The notes below the pieces were generated by a model. That model had not been told where the DNA came from and ran no database searches. It worked only from the letters and a program-made list of their open reading frames with translations. 32,099 nt of DNA, taken from positions 1 to 32,099 of the forward strand of contig JADGIZ010000064.1 in NCBI GenBank assembly GCA_027604665.1, written 5' to 3'. This document shows, one piece after another, positions 18,301 through 27,488 of this stretch; position 1 is the first letter of the stretch, and each line of letters opens with the position of its first letter. This DNA is from Polyrhizophydium stewartii (Eukaryota; Chytridiomycota; Chytridiomycetes; Rhizophydiales). Both the position numbers and the translations under genes were made by a program.

Positions 18301-20728
18301 GCACAAGCCGGGCCTTGAGGTCGTGGTACTCGGCGACAATGTCGGTCATGCTCTTGCCGGACTTTTGCGCGCTGCTCATCGCTGCGGCCGCTGCACTGAG
18401 CTCTGACAGCGGGTTGGCCGCTGCCGCCGCACTTGGGTTGCTGGCAACGACATCGAGCTCCTCGCGCGTGCGTTCAAGCTCGGCCTCAAGCTCGCTTATG
18501 CGGCGAGAAGCCTGGTCGAGCTCCTGCTGCGCGCTTGTCTCGGCCGTAGCGTAATCATCGCGCATCTGCTCAATTCGAGCCTCGTAGTCCTGGAGCTGTG
18601 TCTCAAGTTCGCTGTTCTGCTCCGAAAGCTCCTGGCACTTGGTGTGGTACAAATCCGTCAAGCGCTTCTGCGAGGACATCTCGTTTTTGAATTGCTGCTC
18701 GATCAGCAGCAGTCGGCTGTCCGACTGCGACGCGACTCTGCGCGTCAGCCAAGTGGCGGTGGGATGCTGAATGCACAATCGCTCGAAACCGACCTCCTTG
18801 GATTTCTCCGAGGCCGCGTGCAGCTTGTGCTCGAGATCGGCGTTGCGAGCCTGTAAAAGCGCATGGGCGGACTCTAGGCTGGTTTTGTCTTGGGCAAGGA
18901 GCTCAAACTTGCTTTGGAGCGAGCTAAGCTGATCCGACTGCCTTGCCACAATGCAGGCGGGCAGAAAGGCGCGATTCTTAGCAGCGCCAACTGCGTTCTC
19001 AAACTGGCTAAAGAGCGGCCAGCACGCACCTTCTCGCGACGATACTCGGAGAGCTGTGTCGTGCGGCGCTTGAGCTCGTCGCTGAGCCACTCGTTGCTTT
19101 TCTGCAGCTGCTCGATCTGCTGCTCGCGGGCAGACGATGTCGATCGCAGCTCGATCTCTCCGCTCTGCAGCTCGGTGATCTTGACCAGGGCGGCGCGCAG
19201 CTCGTCGCGCACTTGCTGCAGCGACTGGCGTGAATGATCTGCCTCGTCTACAGCCGCACACCTCTTCAGTCAGTCTGTAGCACACTCGGCCGCGGTAGCG
19301 AGCTCGGGATTCCTCTTACCATTGGCACGCACGAGCTCTTCGTGCTTCTTTGCCAGCTGGTTGGCCAGGCTGCGCTTCTCCGAGTCGAGCGACTGGACCA
19401 GCGACTGGCTGGCAAGGTCCTTTTCGTGCCAGGACCCGATCTCGGCCTCCTTGATCCGCAGCTCTTGGCGCAACGACGATACGAGAGAGGCTTCAGGAAT
19501 TATCGGTGCCATGCTGCCGTCAGTACGATACGACGAGGCGAGGTTCGTCCAAGGCGGTAGCTTCTCACAGTTGGAATCCTTGCTCGACCGAAGCTGCTCG
19601 GCCTGCGCCTTGTACTCGGCCAGCTGGTTGGCTAGATCGCGGGCTTGGCTTTCGAGATCGTGCGCACGTTGCTCTGCACGCCACTGGGGTCAGACTCGCA
19701 AAGAGCACCAGACGCTGAGCACGGAACACACCAAACTCGGTCTCGGCGACGATCTTGTCCGCACGCATGCGCTCAATGAGGGCGCGCAGCGCATGCGGCG
19801 ACGCCGTTTCGAGGGAGCGTGGCGTCAGAAAGCCGTCGAGTCGGCGCACTAGCGCCCCGAGAGACGGCACCGCCTGGACGGCCTGGAAGAGCGCTGCAAA
19901 GTGGGTGTCGGCGTCGAGCCCCGAAAGAGCAAGCAGACGAGACAGCTGCTCTGGCGTTGCCGCAGCGGTGGCGCCGACGGTGGCATGCGTGGCCGCGACG
20001 GACGCCGGGCGCGAGGGCGCCGAGCCGTGTACGGACGCGCCGGCGGCCGCCGCCAGCGTCATGGCGATGGCCATCGTTGGGGAGCGAGCCGACGACCGCA
20101 CCGGCGAGAGCGCGGGCGAGCGTGCCGCTGGGCGCTCGGGCGAGCGTGGTGCCGAGCGCGCCGGGCTCGGCGTACGCGCCGGGGCTGCGCTGGCCACGCT
20201 CGGCTCTTCTGGCTGCGCCTGAGCATGCTCTTCGGCGCCGGCCAACTCGGACGCGATGTCCTCGGGCGCTGCTGGGGGGTCTGTGCTCGGAGCGGCAGGC
20301 GCAGCGGCGCTGAGTTCGAGTCCGGATCTGACCGGCGATTGCGCCAGCGAGCGTGCTGGAGAGCGTGTGGACGAGCGCTTGGGGGAGCGCTTGGGTGAGT
20401 GCGTGGGCGAGCGTGCCGGTGAGTGCGTGGGCGAGCGTGCCGGTGAGTGCGAGGGCGAGCGTGCCGGTGAGCGCGAGGGCGTGCGTACGGGCGAGCGGGC
20501 TGGCGAGAGTGCGGGCGAGCGGGCTGCCGCGTCGTCGACCTCCATGGGGTCGAGGTTCACAAAGCCGGATATATCGACTGCGGCCGGGTCGCCTCCCATG
20601 GCAGAGCCATCACCAGCCTCCCGAACCAGTTCCGACTCTTCTCCGTGGTGCGCCGTGGCCCCCGCCGTGGGCTGCTCGGCGGGGTCCGGCGCAGGCGAAC
20701 CGTCGACCTGGCTGTCGCCGTCGTCCAT
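12374..20728 (-). CDS. TPR: Nuclear-basket nucleoporin TPR/MLP1
   Basis: Very long coiled-coil protein that builds the nuclear-pore basket. Nine exons (20728-19732, 19673-19569, 19490-19320, 19247-19030, 18937-18794, 18724-16050, 15987-14078, 14001-12718, 12657-12374) give 2595 aa (human TPR 2363). Coiled coil runs from about residue 330 to 1820 and holds TPR phrases such as KNEMSSQKRLTDLYHTKC, KSGKSMTDIVAEYHDLKARL and SIEELQKQNQTLRRSLREM. Residues 1-330 are an added N-terminal region with a Ser-Pro array of exact four-residue period (71-134, again 188-217). The tail (1820-2595) is Ala/Pro/Gln-rich, with PQQ repeats near 1926-1952, an NLS-like PSAKRSRL near 1996, a poly-Ala run near 2446 and an RG-rich stretch near 2545. 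Introns 2 and 8 are inferred from splice signals only; both are stop-free and 3n, so read-through models are possible. Confidence 0.93.
20327..20518 (-). repeat. 12-bp coding minisatellite in TPR exon 1
   Basis: Degenerate tandem units of 12 bases encode tetrapeptides of the form SP-x-R/H. Ser or Thr recurs at every fourth residue from 71 to 131 without a slip (16 positions), most followed by Pro. The central part also shows a 24-base supra-unit (ARSPTHSP twice). The exact frame-preserving period suggests growth by unit duplication. Confidence 0.9.
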
Positions 20729-20811
20729 GGTCGATTCGTCGGAAAGGTGCGGTTGGACCGACACAAGCCTGCTCGTGCGAGAGCAGCTGAGGATCCTTGA
20801 CGCTGGCACGA

Positions 20812-21028
20812 ATGAGCGGCGAGACGGCAGGTCGGCTGCGTATTCCCCTCTTCAAGGACAATACTCTCCACGTCGCCACGGTAAGGTGCTCGCAGCCTTG
20901 CGTCGCGGCTTCATCCGAGGATTCGATCACAACTAGCCAGAGTGCTTCTGCTGCAGATGCGGAGTATCGCCGACTCAGAAGAAACAAGGGGTGTCTTGCT
21001 TATCACGGCGCTGTCGTTTTTCATTTAG
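20812..21028 (+). CDS. Candidate small spliced gene, unrecognised
   Basis: Not a recognised protein. An ATG at 20812 opens 23 codons that end exactly at a good donor, ACG|GTAAGG (20881). A 76-nt candidate intron of typical length ends CTGCTGCAG at 20956, and the next exon (20957-21028) continues in phase to TAG. The 46-residue product starts MSGETAGRLRIPLFKDN and ends in a hydrophobic VLLITALSFFI, which would suit a tail anchor. Alternatively the second exon splices at 20990 (GTGTCT) to an acceptor after ATAAG near 21171, adding a hydrophobic helix VVLGFAAALVVGA and a basic tail. It starts 83 nt from the divergent TPR start, so it could equally be promoter sequence with chance splice signals. 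Confidence 0.25.
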
Positions 21029-21422
21029 AACAGCCCGAGATTACGATGGAACGCACAGGGAAGCGACGCTGTGAGGGGCCGCCAGGAGTTGTTGCGGCCC
21101 GGCGATGATGAAAGTTTGGCGGCCCAAACTTGTCGGCAGCGCTGATCGGCGGCGATATCATAAGACTTTGTGTGCACGCTCGACCGGGTGGTTTTGGGCT
21201 TCGCAGCGGCGCTTGTGGTTGGTGCTGGAAGACGCATGATGGCGTTCGCTGTGATGGTCATGATGGACCGCAAGAAGCAGCGCAGAGTACTAACCATCAG
21301 CAACGGATGATGCAGGCACTCTGCGCTGATGCCGAGAGGCAGATGCCGCGCCGACTGGCCCGGAAACCGCAGCTGTGGCCCAAGGAGCCAGCGATTGTGG
21401 TTTCCGCAATCACGCGCTTCGC
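21029..21422 (+). other. Upstream flank of DHDDS with a TACTAAC motif
   Basis: 394 nt with no recognised gene. GTACTAACC at about 21288-21296 is followed by GATGATGCAG, which looks like the end of an intron. A 5'-leader intron of DHDDS is possible. The DHDDS frame is closed by an in-frame TGA at about 21327, so no upstream coding extension is seen without splicing. A long antisense frame here has no family support. Confidence 0.4.
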
Positions 21423-22800
21423 ATGCTCAAGGCGCTGGCCGACTGGGCGTTGCGCCTCGCCCGGCGTGTGGTGCTGGCCGTTGCCCGGCTCGGCCCGGTA
21501 CCTCGGCACGTTGCCTTCATCATGGACGGCAACAGGCGCTTCGCCAGGAAGCTGAACCTGCAGCCGGGCGATGGCCACCGCCTTGGCTTCAAGCGGCTGG
21601 AGGAGGTGTGTTGAGCTGCCCGCCGCGACTCTGCCGACGCACGACCGGCGCTCGGCCGGCGACCGATGGCGGCCGCGGCTGGGGCCTGGTGCGCTGACGC
21701 TGCGAGGTGTGGCCCGCAACGATCCCCGATGCAGACGCTCGACTGGTGCATGCAGCTCGGTATCCAGGTCGTGACTGTCTATGCGTTCTCGATCGAGAAC
21801 TTCAAGCGACCAAAGGACGAGGTCGACATCCTGATGGACCTGGCCGAGCGCAAGTTTGCCGAGTTTGCGACCAAGAGGTACGCCCGCCTGCTGGAGGCGG
21901 GCCTGCTGCACGCATATTGCGCCGATTGCGGCGATGCCTCGCTGCCACGGCACCACGGCGACCGCCGTTTCGGCTGCGCCGCGGACGCCTCGCTGACTGA
22001 CGTCGCCGCGACAGCGACCTGATTGAAAAGCACGGCATCTCGGTGCGGGTCGTTGGCAACGTCGACATGCTTCCCGAGCGGGTCTACCGAGCGGCGTGCA
22101 AAGTCACCGCCGAGACGAGACAGAATACCAAAGCTATCCTCAACATCTGCTGCCCATACACGGCGCGCAACGAGATGGCGAACGCAATCTCAGAGGTCGT
22201 GGCCGGTGCGCAGCGGGGCGACATCCGAGACACCGATATCTGCGAGGAGGCGATCGAAAAGTGCCTGTACACAGAAGACTGCCCGCCCGTCGACATTCTC
22301 GTGCGCACGTCCGGCGAGGCACGCTTAAGCGACTTTCTGCTGTGGCAGGTCAGCCGCGACTGCATGATGCACTTTCTTGACATCTTGTGGCCCGAGTTCT
22401 CGTTCTGGGACATGCTGCCGATCTTGCTGAACTTCCAGGCAAACTACGCCAGGCTAGAGGTGCGTTTTTCTCAATGTCTCCTTGGTTTTGTGCATCTGTC
22501 GTGTGGCCGCTGACGATTGCGATGCAGGCGTCGCGTGCGGAGGCCCGGATACGTGCAGCTCAGAGCATCGACAGCCTGGACGCAGCGACCGCTTGCACCG
22601 GTCGCGGCGGGGAACTCATCCACCGCACGGGCCCGTCGGTGGAAGACGAGCTGGCACGGACACAGAGGCTCTCAAACTTTTACACGAAAGTTTGGACTTC
22701 TCGGCGAGATAAGGCTGCAGCTGGCGCAGCAGCGTTTAACGCAGCTGCAAGCGCAGAAGAAGCAGCTGCAGCAGCTGTGCAGTTTCATATTCGGGACTAA
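21423..22800 (+). CDS. RER2: Dehydrodolichyl diphosphate synthase (cis-prenyltransferase, RER2/DHDDS)
   Basis: Elongates farnesyl diphosphate with isopentenyl diphosphate to the long-chain polyprenyl diphosphate that becomes dolichol; an ER enzyme. Four exons (21423-21605, 21735-21877, 22015-22459, 22528-22800) give 347 aa (human 333). The amphipathic N-terminal helix leads to [11 protein letters not shown], with Asp35 the catalytic Mg/diphosphate-binding residue. Then come [19 protein letters not shown], the [16 protein letters not shown] block and [16 protein letters not shown] near the allylic-substrate site, followed by [17 protein letters not shown]. The last 90 residues are Ala-rich helix and poorly conserved. 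A second frame in exon 4 ([20 protein letters not shown]) also looks helical, so the extreme C-terminus is less certain. Its partner NgBR/NUS1 is not in the window. It converges on coilin with only 33 nt between stops. Confidence 0.93.
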
Positions 22801-22833
22801 GCGCCACTAAAGTTATTGCGATCACTGGCTGTG
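22801..22833. other. 33-nt spacer between convergent DHDDS and coilin stops
   Basis: Both 3' untranslated regions must extend into the opposite coding region, so the mature mRNAs are expected to overlap antisense. No AATAAA is present on either strand; the nearest resemblance on the minus strand is AATAAC. Confidence 0.7.
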
Positions 22834-24956
22834 CTACGGGTTGGAAACAAGCTTAAGCTCGTACAGGCCGTCCAGCTCCACAACCGAGGTGGCTTCCTGA
22901 ACGCTGATGCCGTGTACAACATACTCGGGATCCTCGTCCATCTGAAAGCGGTCACTGCTCTCGTGGCCCCATGATGCATCGCCATCGACGACAGGACGCT
23001 TGCCAATCGAGTGGGGTGCAAGCTGCAGTGTGACGCTTTTTCCGCTAGGATCGATCCCGAGAACGGTTGCTTCCTGTAAAAAATACAGATATCAGCGGTA
23101 ATCGCACGCAACTGCACACACACAGCGGATCGCTACCTTGAAGTCTGAGAGCACGGGCGTGTACGAGGTCGACAGGTCGATCGTCTGCACTCGAGCTGGT
23201 TGGCATCCACACGCGAGCTCGATCCGCACCATCTGGGCATCAACGCCCACACTCATACCTTGAACGCAATGACCATGCCAGCCCGTGGGAAGCCACTCAG
23301 ATGCGGGAGCGACTCGTAGTCGGTTGGAGGCCTCGTGCTCGACACCAATCTTTGCTCGCTGTCATCGAGCCCCGAGCCTTGGCGCCGTCCTTTGTGGTCG
23401 CCATAAATGTTTGCATCGCCCGACGGCTCATCCGCGCCAATGTTGGCTGCCGACGGCGCGACCACGTCGCCTTGATCGTCCTGGTCTCCGCCGTCGCCTG
23501 CGGCTTGTTTGGGCTGAGCAGACACGCCGGCCTCATTTGCGATCCGACACGCTGCCTCCTTGAGCTTTCTGCGAAGGCGACGTCGCTTGTTCTTGGACGG
23601 AATCTGTCGATCATTGTCCTCAAGGTGGACTTGAGTATGGATGATTTGAGGCGGCTCAAGGTCTGCGTTGTCGGCGGACTCCTCGGCGTCACGGTGGTGG
23701 GATGGCCTCGGTTCGGTCAAAGTCTTGGCGGCCGCGGCATCGCTGTCAAAGTGCACGTGCGAGGGCTGGGTGTTGAGCATGCTGTGGATGGCCTTGCGTT
23801 TGCTTTTGGTCAGGCCAGAGGGAACCCGGATTTGCGAAGCGGCCAACGCCGCGGTGCCAGACGAGGTGCTGCGAGAGCCGACTGATGATGGCGGCGCGGG
23901 AATCAGCGCAGGAGTCGTCGGAACATTCGGTGACGCACCCTTGTTGCCTGATGCCCCGCCGCCGGCCTTGTACGCCTGCATGCCTGAGGATGCATGCTTG
24001 GCAGGCGTCGCGGGTGTCTTTGCCATGTCGGCCGACACAATACCGGACTCGGCATCTGAGCCGTTTGCGTCGGATTCGCTGTCCGAGTCTTGGTTCGACC
24101 TGTCGCTTGAGTCCTCACTCGAACCGCTGCTCGAGTCGCTGGTCGAGTCCTCGCTCGAGTCCTCGCTCGGGTCGCTGCTCGACTCGTCGCTCGAGTTGCT
24201 CGAGCTGCTGCTTGACATGGCCCCCTTGTCACCGCCGCCATGGGAAGATGCACCAATGCTTATCTTGTTGTTGATTGACTGGAGCGTCCTTTCAAACATG
24301 TCGCTCATCCTGCGATCGTCGTCGTCCTCGTCGTCGTCGTCGTCGTCAAGGTCCACTTTCGCGCCGGCGGAGAGAGGCAGCATCGGCCCCCTTGCCCGCA
24401 TCAGCATCGGCGGTCGCCATGGAACAGTGCGTCGCTTTGCCGGAGGCTCCTCCTCTTCGCAGTCCTCCTCTTCGCCGTCCTCGTCGTCGCCGTCCTCCTC
24501 TTCGCCGTCCTCGTCGGTGTCATACTCGTCCTCGTCCTCGTCGTCATCCTCGCCATCGTCGTCGTCCTCTGTGCGGTAGTGCTCTGCGAGCTGCTTGCGC
24601 TTGCCAAGAGAAGCGCTGGTATGCTTGGCCCGCTTGACTCTGCAGTGGGAGCTCGGGCCGTCAGCGTCTGTAGGGCCTCCCCATGGGCGTCGGGCGCAGC
24701 AGGCTCACACGACAAGATCGCCGTCGCGCACAACACCGGCCGTCTCACTCGTCGGCAACAGCGCAAACCCCTCAAGCTCGAGCTCGAGGTCGCTGCCGCT
24801 CAGCACGCCGGCGGTGCGCGGCAGCGCCTCAAAGACGCGGTCGACCAGGTCGCTGACGCACGCGCAGTCGGCGCCTTCCGGGCGGACGTGCAGCCAGCAG
24901 CGCTGGGGCGGGAGCGGCGGCGCCGTCTGAAGGCGGATTCGGATGCCCTGCGCCAT
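22834..24956 (-). CDS. COIL: Coilin (Cajal body scaffold)
   Basis: Scaffold of Cajal bodies, where snRNPs mature. Four exons (24956-24709, 24639-23259, 23184-23137, 23073-22834) give 638 aa (human 576). The N-terminal self-association domain (about 1-85) starts MAQGIRIRLQ and ends ETAGVVRDGDLVVVK, matching animal coilin (ESARLVRDNDCLRVK). The middle is acidic and Ser-rich (Asp/Glu runs near 105-150, a long Ser/Asp/Glu tract), with a basic cluster KNKRRRLRRKLK. The C-terminal Tudor-like domain reads DYESLPHLSGFPRAGMVIAFK then STSYTPVLSDFKEATVLG, aligning with [21 protein letters not shown] and TSSYSPDVSDYKEGRIL. No RG box is seen. An in-frame ATG at 24992 overlaps the ThrRS stop; 24956 is preferred because the family N-terminus begins there. 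Confidence 0.9.
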
Positions 24957-24988
24957 CTCGGTGAAAGCCGGCGTTGGTCGGGCGCACT
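24957..24988 (-). other. 32-nt spacer between ThrRS stop and coilin start
   Basis: Same-strand genes are separated by 32 nt. The ThrRS stop (24991-24989) shares an ATGA with an ATG (24992-24990) that is in the coilin frame. No room exists for a separate promoter here, so coilin transcription must start inside the ThrRS last exon or the two share a transcript. Confidence 0.75.
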
Positions 24989-27243
24989 TCATTCAAACGC
25001 AGCCGCAGTGCGCTCGAACAGCTCGCGCACAGCCGTAATCGGCATCACACCCAGCTGCTCGCCCGCCCGCGTGCGCACGCTGGCGGCATCCGCCTCGCGC
25101 TCCTTGTCGCCGACGACGAGGATAAAGTTGTACTGGGCCGCCTGCGCCTCGCGGACGCGCTTGCTGAGCGTGTGGTCCGACCGGTCGATGTCGACGTGGA
25201 AGAAGGCGGGCGAGTCGGCCCGGCCCGCGAGCTGGCGCTGCACGTCCGCGGCATATCCATCCAGCTCGCTGCGCACGGGCACAACAACGGCCTGCCGCGG
25301 GCTCAGCCAGAACGGCCACCGGCCGCCATGGTGCTCGATCAGGATGGCCAGCATGCGCTCGAACGAGCCAAGAATTGCGCGGTGCACCATCACCGGCGTC
25401 GCGAAGCCGCCATCTGCCGTTTGGTACTTGAGCTGAAAGCGCTGCGGCAGCTGAAAGTCGAGCTGGATGGTGGCGGTTTGATGCTTGCGGCCGAGGGCGT
25501 CCTTGACAGAAATGTCTATTTTGGGACCGTAAAACGCACCATCGCCCTCCTTTATCGACCACGGCCTGCCCGTCGATTCGAGCGCGGTGCGAAGAGAGTC
25601 TTCGGCGGCCTGCCACTGCGCGATCTCGCCGACATATCCCGCCGCTGGCCTTGTCGAGAGAGCAAACTCATACTCGGGGAACTTAAAAACAGCATACATG
25701 CGCTGAATGAACTCGAGCGATGATCCAATCTCGGCACCGACCTGGTCGGGGCGGCAGAAGATGTGTCCATCGTCCTGGTGGAACTTGCGCACGCGCGTCA
25801 AGCCCGTGAGCGCGCCAGATGCTTCGTTCCTGCAAAGGGCTTGTTAGCTGCAGTGCCGGAAACACCCTCGACGGTTGATCGCGGCGCAAGGTAGGCGTAC
25901 CTGTGCAGTGGGCTGAACTCTGCATATCGGATCGGCAGGTCGCGATAGGAGCGTGCTGCGCTTTCATAAAGCAGGCAGTGGCCAGGGCAATTCATGGGCT
26001 TGAGTGCCTGCGTCTCGATCTCGGGCTGCATCGCTGTGCTGTTTTCGTGAGCGTGATCGGATTGCTGAGGGCTATCTTCCTGGCCGTGGCTGTGGTCGTG
26101 ACCGTGGTCGTGGCTGTGGCTGTGGCTCGGGCAGCATCCGGTTACTGCGAACATGTTCTCCTGGTAGTTCTGCCAATGGCCCGAGCGCTCCCATAGAGCC
26201 TTGCTGAACACAAGCGGCGTCACGACTTCTTCAAAGCCGTAGCGGCGGTACTCTGTGCGCAGCAGGTCGGTGAGGCGCTGAATGATGCGGGTGCCGTGTG
26301 GCGCAAAGAATGGGGCTCCAGGCGACAGGGGGCTAAAATGGAACAGCGTCTGGCTCTTGCCGACGAGGCGATGATCGCGCTTGGCGGCCTCCTCCTGCAG
26401 ACGCTCCCAGTCCTTCATGTCGCTGCGCGATCGAAACGCAACTCCGTGCACTCGCGACAGGGTCTGAGGCGAGTCCGGTCGCCATTGCGATGCACCCGTC
26501 CGCGTGAGCTTGAACGCACGGAACGCGCGAGTGTCTGCGACATGCGGTCCACGGCATAGGTCGATGAAATCACCGCAGCGGTACACCATCACCGGCTCGG
26601 TCGCGGATATGCGTGCTAGCAGATGCAACTTGAGCGGGGAGTATGCGAACATGCGGGCCGCGTCGATGCGGTCGACCCGCATCTGCACAAAGGGCGATCG
26701 TCGCGATGCGTTTTTGTCCATGATGAAGAGCAGCTCCTGCAAGTCGGCATCCGATGGATGGAAGACTGTACCGACGCGGCCGTGGATCAGGTCGGCGACG
26801 TCTCGATCGATGCGCACTGGGTCGAGGAGCGCCGCGGGCGGCCCGGCAAGCAGAGATGCAAGTCGTTTCTCCGTGCGGTCACGGCCGCCCGAGACGAGGA
26901 GTGAGTCGTAGAAGAAGCCGGACGGCGTGGATGGGCCGTCTGCGAGCAGGCAGTCGTCGCCAAAGCGCGATTCGAGAGCCCAGCCGAGCATGTGCGACGC
27001 TGAGTGCCAGAATGTATCTTGGTCTGACGAGCTGGCGGTCGCCTTAGCCGGGTCGGCTGCTGCATGCTCTTGGGGCGTCGACGGCGCAGACGCCAGCGGA
27101 GTCGCCGAGCAGGTAGCGGTGTTAAGCTGCTCCCACATGCGCATGCGATGCTCTGCCGCGAGCGACGACAGCAGGCGGCCATACGCTCGCTGGGAGGCGC
27201 CGTGCCGCACTTGTGCGCGCGCTCGCAGACAGGACAAGATCAT
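24989..27243 (-). CDS. MST1: Mitochondrial threonyl-tRNA synthetase
   Basis: Class II synthetase charging mitochondrial tRNA-Thr. Two exons (27243-25901, 25829-24989) give 727 aa. The first 30 residues lack acidic residues and carry several Arg, as in a mitochondrial presequence. No TGS domain is seen. The N2 editing-type domain is present, with H80-SAS-H84 and DLCRGPHVADT, unlike yeast Mst1, which is known to lack editing. Catalytic motifs: motif 1 region GTRIIQRLTDLLRTEYRRYGF, zinc-site Cys in KPMNCPGHCLLYE, YAEFSPLHRNEASGALTGL and TRVRKFHQDDGHIFC (motif 2), and motif 3 FERMLAILIEHHGGRWPFWL. The anticodon-binding domain ends the protein. A roughly 40-residue His-rich insert (core HSHSHDHGHDHSHG, 374-387) lies just before the zinc-site Cys. 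The ATG at 27243 is the first in frame. Confidence 0.93.
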
Positions 27244-27488
27244 TCGTCGCCGGCCAACCAGGATCACGGCGTCTCGCGGCCAGTTGGGCGACCTGCACAA
27301 AGGTAGCCGAGCCAGGAGCTCAATAGCTCTAGCCAAGATGGGTTCATAGATGTATCCTGTGCATCACAGGCCGCGGCGTGCTCGCTGCCGCACACGAGAT
27401 GGGGAACTCGCTGCGCCGGTTTCTGTGCGTGCATGACAAGCATGCTGACCAGCGCCAGAAAAGCGAGCCGGGCTTGCCTCGGAAGAGA
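27244..27488. promoter_or_regulatory. ThrRS/SNU114 divergent promoter region
   Basis: 245 nt between the two starts, less GC-rich than the coding flanks. It contains an ATG at 27399 in frame with SNU114, which would add 30 unconserved residues and is not preferred. No clear TATA box. Confidence 0.45.

Noticed and set aside
20327..20518. CRISPR-like direct repeats
   Set aside because: The repeats are 12 bp, degenerate, without unique spacers, and encode a period-4 protein array inside TPR in a eukaryotic genome.
20797..21108. 104-codon unspliced plus-strand frame next to TPR
   Set aside because: It begins at a non-ATG codon and reads straight through a GTAAGG donor and a CTGCAG acceptor; the spliced small-gene model is more plausible, though also weak.
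22517..22810. Alternative DHDDS C-terminus in a second frame
   Set aside because: Helical-looking, but it needs a frameshift; the spliced frame from exon 3 remains open to TAA at 22798-22800.
24957..24992. Coilin start at the ATG overlapping the ThrRS stop
   Set aside because: The 12 extra residues do not resemble coilin, whose N-terminus begins at 24956; kept only as an alternative.
27378..27488. N-terminal extension of SNU114 from an upstream in-frame ATG
   Set aside because: The conserved start is [15 protein letters not shown]; upstream residues lack similarity to the family.
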